Positions 1-5,735 of a DNA stretch of 6,688 bases are shown here, in pieces. Within the stretch, counting starts at the first letter, position 1; every line of letters begins with the position of its first letter. Below the pieces are notes generated by a model. That model was not told the origin of the DNA. It did no database searches and saw nothing but the letters and a program-made list of their open reading frames with translations. Source of the stretch: Candidatus Latescibacteria bacterium 4484_181 (GTDB taxonomy: Bacteria; Latescibacterota; MVCY01). A program made the position numbers and the translations under genes. The stretch spans positions 1 through 6,688 of the forward strand of contig MVCY01000048.1 of assembly GCA_002049985.1 (NCBI GenBank), written 5' to 3'.

Positions 1-74
1 GGAGAACATTGTGAAAGACGACTACTTCACGCCCTGAAGGTAACGATGCCGGCGCCACTAAGGGCAACTGTAAC

Positions 75-106
75 CTTTCGCGAAAGTCTCAAGCCTGTAC
101 TTTCGC
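75..106. repeat. Overlapping inverted repeats (alternative hairpins) downstream of the hybrid kinase gene
   Basis: CTTTCGCGAAAG at 75-86 is a perfect 12-bp palindrome. Its right half, GCGAAAGT (80-87), is also a perfect 8-bp complement of ACTTTCGC at 99-106, with an 11-nt loop. The central arm can thus pair with either side. No T run follows on either strand, so this is not a typical intrinsic terminator. Its role is unknown. Confidence 0.5.
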
Positions 107-163
107 TGGTCTTGGACACAATCTACCCTGTTTTCTTGGTAAAGAAACTTTCCCTTGGCAGTC

Positions 164-218
164 TTATTCACAGCTCAATCTCTATCCGGTTACCCTTATC
201 TCCACAGCCTTATTCACA
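164..218 (+). promoter_or_regulatory. Two DnaA-box consensus matches (TTATTCACA) in direct orientation
   Basis: TTATTCACA occurs at 164-172 and 210-218, both preceded by C, 46 bp apart and straddling the stop codon of the hybrid kinase gene. Both fit the TTATNCACA consensus exactly. The second is inside coding sequence (Val-Asn-Lys) and may be there by chance. No AT-rich unwinding element or replication gene is visible, so an origin cannot be claimed. Confidence 0.25.
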
Positions 219-3013
219 ACATCAATAAGCTCATTTATCTCATATGGTTTTGATATTACAAAATCTACTTCTGAATGTTCTCTTTGGCTGGAGGTCATCT
301 CTGCATCCCATCCAGTGCAGAGGATGACAGGAAGATGGGGGGCAATTTCCTTAGCCCTTTTGGCCACCTGCCAGCCGTTCATATCAGGCATGCCCAGATC
401 GGTGAAAAGAACATCAAACTCTTCCGGTGACCTCTGAAGTATCTCCAGACCCTCAATCCCAGAGGAAGCCAGGCTCACCCGGTATCCCACCGTATCCGCG
501 ACTTCAGCAAAAAGCTCCCGGATATTCTCCTCATTTTCTATAAACAAAATGTTCGCCGGAGTTGTCTTCCGGGTAACCTCCTTTGCCCGAGATTGCTCTT
601 CTGTCTTCTCCGGCAGGGGGAATTTTATGATAAATTCTGTTCCCTTCCCCGGTGCGCTGTTTACGTCAATCTGAGCTCGATGAGATTTCAGAATTCCGTA
701 AACCACGCTCATTCCTAAGCCTACTCCTTTCGCCCCCTTTGTGGTGAAGAAGGGATCGAATATCTTCTCCTTTACCTCTTGGCTCATGCCGACGCCGTTA
801 TCTACCACAGAAAGGTAGACATTATTGTTTTTCCATACCCCTGTTTTGATAGATATCTCCCCCCCATTGGGCATAGCTTCAACTGCATTGAATATGAGAT
901 TTACCAACACCTCACTTAACTGTGACGCATCTCCTTGCACAAACGGAATATCTCCAAGTTCCTTATTAATAAGTATCTTAATGCCCTTGGCTTCCGGTTC
1001 GTGCTTCCACTTGGGCTCACTTAGAGAGAGACTTGTTTCCACTATCTCGTTCAGATCCACTGGCTTGAAGTTTTCGCTGCCATCTGTGCGGGAGAACTTC
1101 TGCATCCTTCTTATAATGCCTGCGCCCTTTAGTGCTGCATTTTCAATAATCTTAAGGCCTTTATGGATGTGTTGAAAATCTTCTCTTTTGGGCGTGCGCA
1201 TCTGAAGAAGCTGAGCATGGCCCAATATTCCTGCCAGAATATTGTTGAAGTTATGGGCTACCCCGCTCGACATTACCCCTAAAGCCCGCTGTTTCTCAGA
1301 ATGTACCAACTGGCGTCGAAGCCTGTTCTGTTCAGTAACATCCTGGATAACAGTCGAGACCCCTATTATATTCTGGTCGGCATCTTCCACCGGGGAGATA
1401 GTGACATCAATGTCAATCGGAGTGCCGTCGCTCTTTTGCCCCTTTGTCTCAAAGCTCTTTGGTTGCTGGTAGTTAATCATAAGTTCCTTGTTCTTCTTAT
1501 AGTCAGAGCCAGGAAGTAGCTCCCCAATGTTTCTACCAATAACCTCGGTCGGTGAATATTGGAAGACCCGCTCCGCCGCCTTATTCCAAGAGAGAATCTC
1601 GTCATTTAGATTTGTCGTAATAATCGCATCTCCAGCATTCTGAATTAGACTCTCCAAGTAATTTTTGGTCTTGTTGATCTCTTTATACAACTGTGAATTC
1701 TTGATGGCAATAGCAATCTGCTCCGAAAGCATACTTATGAGCTCTATCTCTTTCCCATTGGGCTCTTTGGGGGTATGAACTTCCAAGAGGTAAACGGGTT
1801 TCTCATCCACCATTATGGGAGCAGTAATCTTAAACTGCTTCTTTTCTTCCCACCATTTGTATTCAGTCTGCTTGGGAAGAGAATTCGGAGCCAGCGTTCT
1901 TGAAGGTGATTCAACCTCCTCCGCCATAACCTCACGTTTTGCACCATCTAAAGAGGAAATATTCACCCCTTTATATCCGAGCTCCTGTAGCCCTGCAGTT
2001 ATGGAGTCAAGCACGGCGTCCAGGTCCAAATTGCTGAGTACTGCAGCGGAGATATCTCTCACTATGCTCAACTGAGCAACTTTCTGCGTCAGTTCAGTGG
2101 CCTTATTTCTCAGCTCTTCATACAATTGATTTGTCTGTAGAACTACAGCAGCCTGGTAGGCGAAGGCCTGAGCCAGTTCTCTTTCCCTCTGCGAAGGGGG
2201 TTTGTCTTCCCTATAACAGAAGACTAAAGCCCCCAGCAATTTCTGTCTGTAAGAAAGGGGAAGAAGCAACATCGATTTGTAACCTTGCTGCATCATAAGT
2301 TCTCTTGTCGTCACATCAGAACTTGCGGCATCAGGGAAGGATACTACAAGGGGCTCTGATGAGGAGACTGTTTCCCCAGCAATAACCCTTCGGGCAGCCC
2401 TCGCCACCTCATCCACAAGTTTTTCAGGAAGTTTTCCACAGAGCAACCTGGTTGGTGACCGTTCTTCTCCATTTAAAGAACAAATAGCATAGGCATCAGC
2501 CCCCAGCACCCTGGCAGCTTCCTTACCAATAGTAGAAAGGACAGAAACAAGTTCGCGCTGGGAGCCAACCTGAGAAGAAACAAGAGTCAAAGCATGCATC
2601 TGTTCTTGCAAAGTTTTCAGTTCATAAGTAGAGTTCAAACGCTCCCTTCGCCGGGCCAGTCCCTTTTCTACCACTTTATTCACATCTGCCCGGCTGAAAG
2701 GTTTTATCAAATAATCCACAGCGTCATATCTGACTGCCTCCTGGGCAGTATCTACCGAGGCATAGGCAGTAATCAGCACCACCTCCACCTCAGGACGTAT
2801 CTGTTTGATCTTTTTGAGAGTCTCTATTCCGTTTAATCCTGGCATTCTGATGTCCAAGAGCACTAAATCCACAGGATTCAGTTTTGCATACTCCACAGCA
2901 GAAATCCCGCTGTCCACTGTGGTAACATCATAACGATCCTTAAGAATCATCCGCAGAGACTCCCTGGGACCCAGCTCGTCGTCCACTACTAATATTTTGG
3001 CTCTCTCAGTCAT
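182..3013 (-). CDS. Soluble hybrid sensor histidine kinase, REC-GAF-GAF-PAS-HisKA-HATPase-REC
   Basis: 943-residue cytoplasmic hybrid kinase with no membrane segment. Domains in order: receiver about 5-120 (D11/D12 pocket, phospho-acceptor D54, T82, K104); GAF about 142-300; GAF about 315-445; PAS about 450-568; DHp with H-box AHNFNN, H587 as phospho-acceptor; ATPase domain about 650-800 with N-box N709, G1 DNGVGM 738-743, F-box FDPFFTTK 752-759 and G2 KGVGLGM 762-768; C-terminal receiver about 820-940 (E826, D872, T900, K922). All residues needed for autophosphorylation and phosphotransfer are present. HNFNN is a variant of the common HDFNN box, and the second receiver has Glu-Asn in place of the usual Asp-Asp. 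I start at ATG 3013, preceded by GAGG with 7-nt spacing, rather than the GTG at 3046, which has no Shine-Dalgarno and would add 11 non-homologous residues. Ligands of the GAF and PAS domains are unknown. Output is probably by phosphotransfer to a regulator outside the window. Confidence 0.95.
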   Translation of the reverse strand: MTERAKILVVDDELGPRESLRMILKDRYDVTTVDSGISAVEYAKLNPVDLVLLDIRMPGLNGIETLKKIKQIRPEVEVVLITAYASVDTAQEAVRYDAVDYLIKPFSRADVNKVVEKGLARRRERLNSTYELKTLQEQMHALTLVSSQVGSQRELVSVLSTIGKEAARVLGADAYAICSLNGEERSPTRLLCGKLPEKLVDEVARAARRVIAGETVSSSEPLVVSFPDAASSDVTTRELMMQQGYKSMLLLPLSYRQKLLGALVFCYREDKPPSQRERELAQAFAYQAAVVLQTNQLYEELRNKATELTQKVAQLSIVRDISAAVLSNLDLDAVLDSITAGLQELGYKGVNISSLDGAKREVMAEEVESPSRTLAPNSLPKQTEYKWWEEKKQFKITAPIMVDEKPVYLLEVHTPKEPNGKEIELISMLSEQIAIAIKNSQLYKEINKTKNYLESLIQNAGDAIITTNLNDEILSWNKAAERVFQYSPTEVIGRNIGELLPGSDYKKNKELMINYQQPKSFETKGQKSDGTPIDIDVTISPVEDADQNIIGVSTVIQDVTEQNRLRRQLVHSEKQRALGVMSSGVAHNFNNILAGILGHAQLLQMRTPKREDFQHIHKGLKIIENAALKGAGIIRRMQKFSRTDGSENFKPVDLNEIVETSLSLSEPKWKHEPEAKGIKILINKELGDIPFVQGDASQLSEVLVNLIFNAVEAMPNGGEISIKTGVWKNNNVYLSVVDNGVGMSQEVKEKIFDPFFTTKGAKGVGLGMSVVYGILKSHRAQIDVNSAPGKGTEFIIKFPLPEKTEEQSRAKEVTRKTTPANILFIENEENIRELFAEVADTVGYRVSLASSGIEGLEILQRSPEEFDVLFTDLGMPDMNGWQVAKRAKEIAPHLPVILCTGWDAEMTSSQREHSEVDFVISKPYEINELIDVVNKAVEIRVTG

Positions 3014-3107
3014 AATCCTGCCTCTTTGCTTCTGTGTAAGTTGCACTAACGCTTGTATATAAGCTTTCTCGACATTGCTGAAAGTTCAATCATTTTCTCA
3101 ACATTGG
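3014..3107 (-). other. 94-bp gap between the second and third kinase genes with a 13-bp direct repeat
   Basis: On the minus strand CAATGTTGAGAAA (3094-3106) recurs as CAATGTCGAGAAA (3065-3077), 12 of 13 identical, with a 29-bp period. The repeats lie 52 bp and more upstream of the ATG at 3013. A weak TTTCAG/ATATAC pair with 17-nt spacing sits next to them, but I do not call a promoter on it. No terminator-like hairpin with a T run follows the stop at 3108, so read-through from the upstream gene is likely. Confidence 0.45.
3021..3024 (-). promoter_or_regulatory. Ribosome binding site deciding the ATG 3013 start
   Basis: GAGG within AAAGAGGCAGG, 7 nt before ATG 3013. The alternative GTG at 3046 has only AT-rich sequence upstream, so the ATG is preferred. 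Confidence 0.6.
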
Positions 3108-5096
3108 TTATCTGCTGTCTGCAACCGCGGCCCCATTTTTGACAGGCAAATGAATCAAAAAATTAGTCCCTTTATGTCTTTTATTCCTCTCGGCTGTAAC
3201 CTCTCCCCCGTGCTCTTCTACTATTCTACGGGTAGCACACAATCCTAAGTCAGACACAGAATTCCTGTGGAAGGGATCGAACATATACATCAGCTTCTCT
3301 GGAGGAAGTTCAAGTCCGGTGGTAGACATCCTTATATCCACCTGAGGGGTTTTGCCCTCTCCCCTTCGTGAAGAGACAAAAACGGATACTTTGCCCTCTG
3401 GGGGGGTGGATTTAACTAAATATTCAAGCGTATAAGAGAATGCCCTCTTAAGCTGTTTCTTGTCGCAGGTGATCGTTGGAATTCCGTCTTGACAGTCAAA
3501 AGCGATGTTCGTTGTTTTATATGATTCCTTCTCTTTGAGATCAGAAATACATTCGGCCAATAAGTCAGTAACCTGGACCGATTCATACTGGTATTTCTCC
3601 CCTTCTACTAAGATCAACAATTTTTCTACTAACTCATTTAAGTTCCTGACCTCCTGAGCTACCACAGAACAGTATTGGCCCCGAAACTCGGAATCGTCGT
3701 ATCTTTCGGGTAAAAGCTCGGTGAATGTCTGGACAGATACTAAAGGATTTTTAATCTCATGGGCTACCCATCCCACTATCTGATTGAGCACACCAAGTCT
3801 CTCCGAACGCAGTCTTTCCTGCTCAAGCTGTTTTTGGGTGGACAGGTCATCGAAGACCATCACACTTCCCATCGCATTGCCCGGACCGCGGAGCTGGTAG
3901 GTGCTAACCTGCAGAGGCTGTCTCTGGGGCATAAGTTCCACCTCAACCTTGTGATAGGCTTTGCCTGTGCGCAGGGTTTCAAAAAGCATATCCCCCAGAG
4001 GGGAGGGTAAGCACCTGAGGTCCTGGTTTAACACTTCCGAGGTCTTCCTCTGCAATATCTCTTCTGCTCGTTGGTTGAAAATAATAACCCTTTCGTTTTC
4101 ATCTATATTAATCACCCCACTGCTCATACGGGCCAGAATCTCTTCGATGTAAGACTTCTGGTACTGAGTCTGATGGTAAAGCTGGATATCCTGGGCTGCC
4201 ATAGCTATATGGCTGGCTAATGTGAACAGTGTTTCCAATTCTTCATCTGTATAAGAGAGACCAGTAATGGTGTACCCCAGGGCCAAGATACCGATCAAAC
4301 TGCCCCGGGCAATAAGGGGGATTCCGGCTATTGCCTGAAGTGCTCTTAGGTCTCTGTCTATTTGCAAAAATAGGGGATCCGAGGCCTTGCTCTCTGCCTC
4401 CTGTTTACGAATTATCCTGCCTTCTTGAGCCAACCACAGCGGCAATCCCTCGTCGGCTTTCAGCCTCACCCGTGAGACCAACACAGGTGAAACCCCCCTG
4501 TAGGTTCTGATCCGATACTCTTTGTATTGGGCATCAAGGGTCAAAATTGAGACCTTACTGGAATGTAGCATCTCCACCACTGTGTCCAGGAACAGATCCA
4601 GCAGTCTGTCCAGATCGAAGCTGGCACTTAAGGCCTTAGCGACTCCTTTTATGAGTTGTTCCCAGGCAGGTGTGGAAGAACTGGCTAAGGGTCCAGATAT
4701 AGGGGCAGAGCAGTGGCGGTTTTGCAAGATGTTGAGCTGTTCTAACATATTCCGCTTTTCCAACGCTCTGCCCAATATTGCTCTTATCTCTCTGCCAGAC
4801 GAGGGCTCCCTCAGGACAAAATCGGAAATCTCCCAGGGATCTTCTTCCCAAACCACTTCCTTCTCCGGAACCAGACAGAGGATAACGCACTGGGCCTGAA
4901 GCCCTCTGATCTCCTGTAGGACCAACAGGTCTTTTGTGTTCAAGACATCGGCTATTACTACATCTATAGGGGATGTACGAAGGAACTCCGGACCTTCTTG
5001 TACAGAAGCGGTGAAAATAGAGTAGTCGGTGGGAAGGATTCTCTTCAGCCTGGCCAATTTCTCAGGTTGATTGCTGAGAATCAGAATCGATCGCAT
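3108..5096 (-). CDS. Soluble GAF-PAS histidine kinase with degenerate receiver and degenerate ATP-binding domain
   Basis: 662 residues, no transmembrane segment. Residues 1-115 fold-match a receiver: D50 sits at the phospho-acceptor position (VVIAD), but the acidic pocket is Ser-Asn (8-9) and the conserved Lys is Arg96 (LREP), so it is probably a pseudo-receiver. GAF about 155-305, PAS about 315-420, then DHp with an orthodox H-box AHEIKNPL and H446. The C-terminal ATPase region keeps the F-box FDPF (606-609), but Tyr559 replaces the N-box Asn, the G1 motif is TTGLEL (592-597) instead of D-x-G-x-G, and the G2 motif is VSDLGL instead of GTGLGL. ATP binding is therefore doubtful, although the histidine could be phosphorylated by another kinase. 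The start is fixed by GGAGGAGG 6 nt upstream, and it overlaps the preceding gene by 35 bp in another frame, which suggests translational coupling. GAF, PAS and DHp resemble those of the upstream gene, so the two are probably tandem paralogues. The receiver and CA calls rest on motif alignment by eye. Confidence 0.93.
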   Translation of the reverse strand: MRSILILSNQPEKLARLKRILPTDYSIFTASVQEGPEFLRTSPIDVVIADVLNTKDLLVLQEIRGLQAQCVILCLVPEKEVVWEEDPWEISDFVLREPSSGREIRAILGRALEKRNMLEQLNILQNRHCSAPISGPLASSSTPAWEQLIKGVAKALSASFDLDRLLDLFLDTVVEMLHSSKVSILTLDAQYKEYRIRTYRGVSPVLVSRVRLKADEGLPLWLAQEGRIIRKQEAESKASDPLFLQIDRDLRALQAIAGIPLIARGSLIGILALGYTITGLSYTDEELETLFTLASHIAMAAQDIQLYHQTQYQKSYIEEILARMSSGVINIDENERVIIFNQRAEEILQRKTSEVLNQDLRCLPSPLGDMLFETLRTGKAYHKVEVELMPQRQPLQVSTYQLRGPGNAMGSVMVFDDLSTQKQLEQERLRSERLGVLNQIVGWVAHEIKNPLVSVQTFTELLPERYDDSEFRGQYCSVVAQEVRNLNELVEKLLILVEGEKYQYESVQVTDLLAECISDLKEKESYKTTNIAFDCQDGIPTITCDKKQLKRAFSYTLEYLVKSTPPEGKVSVFVSSRRGEGKTPQVDIRMSTTGLELPPEKLMYMFDPFHRNSVSDLGLCATRRIVEEHGGEVTAERNKRHKGTNFLIHLPVKNGAAVADSR

Positions 5097-5577
5097 CTAG
5101 GTCCTCCTCCAACAAATCTGGTAATAGAGGCAAACGAACGGTAGCGGTCACTCCAGGACCATCTTTGTTGTTCTCCACTTCAATGAAACCCTTGTGGTCG
5201 CTAACAATCCGATGGCAGATAGACAGACCTAACCCAGTACCCTTTTCTTTAGTGGTGAAAAAGGGATCGAATATCCTTCGCAGGTTCTTACTGGAAATAC
5301 CGGATCCGGTGTCGGAGATTTTCACCTCCAGATATTTTCCATTCTCGAGCCGCTCATTTTCAAAGAGAGTACTTATTGTGAGCCGCCCCCCCTGGGGCAT
5401 ATTCTCTAAGCCGTTCTCAATTAGATTCAAGAACAGCTGCTTGAGTTGATCTCTATCCCCTTGCAGGGAGGGTAAATACTCTGCGTAGTCTTTCACAAGC
5501 TGAATCCCCTGTCCATCTATCTGTCCCGAGAGCAGAGTGAGGACTTCTTCTAAGAGCGAATGTATCCAGGGATTCAC
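5062..5577 (-). CDS. C-terminal fragment of broken kinase: stand-alone HATPase_c domain
   Basis: 171 codons, starting formally at a GTG (5577) without any visible Shine-Dalgarno, so independent translation is doubtful; more likely this is the 3' part of the disrupted kinase. It contains the end of the DHp/CA linker (SLLEEVLTLLSGQ) and a complete ATP-binding domain: N-box NLIENGLENMPQGG, G1 DTGSGI, F-box FDPFFTTK, G2 GTGLGLS. All ATP-binding residues are present, in contrast to the next gene, where the same motifs are degenerate. The last 12 codons overlap the start of the following kinase gene, and the acidic tail EEDLDAIDSD is written by the same bases as that gene's ribosome binding site and start. 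The conserved frame and intact motifs argue that this part was under selection until recently. Confidence 0.75.
   Translation of the reverse strand: MNPWIHSLLEEVLTLLSGQIDGQGIQLVKDYAEYLPSLQGDRDQLKQLFLNLIENGLENMPQGGRLTISTLFENERLENGKYLEVKISDTGSGISSKNLRRIFDPFFTTKEKGTGLGLSICHRIVSDHKGFIEVENNKDGPGVTATVRLPLLPDLLEEDLDAIDSDSQQST
5103..5110 (-). promoter_or_regulatory. Ribosome binding site of the second kinase gene
   Basis: GGAGGAGG on the minus strand, 6 nt before the ATG at 5096. It lies inside the 3' coding end of the upstream kinase, so translation of the two genes is likely coupled. It decides the start of the downstream gene. Confidence 0.85.
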
Positions 5578-5599
5578 ACTGAAGAGGGGGATGACGAGC

Positions 5600-5735
5600 C
5601 AGATTGCATAGCTGGGAAACTAAGGAATCTATTCTATCTATCTCTTTGGTAGCCACCTTGAGGAAGTCAGATTGCATAGTTGGGAAACTAAGGAATCTAT
5701 TCTATCTATCTCTTTGGTAGCCACCTTGAGGAAGT
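5600..5735. repeat. 68-bp perfect-length tandem duplication, two copies
   Basis: Copies 5600-5667 and 5668-5735 abut directly and match at 67 of 68 positions. The only difference is C5612 versus T5680 on the plus strand, a synonymous Gln codon change (CAG/CAA) in the minus-strand gene. Identity stops at both outer borders (5599 versus 5667, and 5668 versus 5736). Each copy encodes DHp residues from FLKVATKEIDRI to VSQLCNL. Because 68 is not a multiple of 3, the second copy is read out of frame (SSRWLPKR, then stop). Confidence 0.97.

Noticed and set aside
2..37. Possible C-terminal tail of a convergent plus-strand gene, ENIVKDDYFTP followed by TGA
   Set aside because: Eleven codons are too few to tell from chance. 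It needs the sequence left of the window.
132..156. Possible terminator hairpin, minus strand CCAAGGGAAAG/CTTTACCAAG
   Set aside because: Only four plus two pairs form, with internal mismatches, and no T run follows.
46..228. Plus-strand open frame of 60 codons, open back to the window edge
   Set aside because: It overlaps the 3' end of the hybrid kinase by 47 bp, has no Shine-Dalgarno before its ATG and no recognisable domain.
3014..3046. GTG 3046 as start of the hybrid kinase, adding 11 residues
   Set aside because: No ribosome binding site upstream, and the extension is not part of the receiver fold; ATG 3013 has GAGG at good spacing.
4522..4899. 125-codon plus-strand open frame inside the gene 2 kinase
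   Set aside because: It is antisense to well-conserved GAF/receiver coding sequence and shows no domain, so it is a shadow frame.
5600..5735. CRISPR-like or mobile-element repeat
   Set aside because: There are only two abutting copies without spacers, the sequence is ordinary kinase coding DNA, and no inverted ends or transposase are present.
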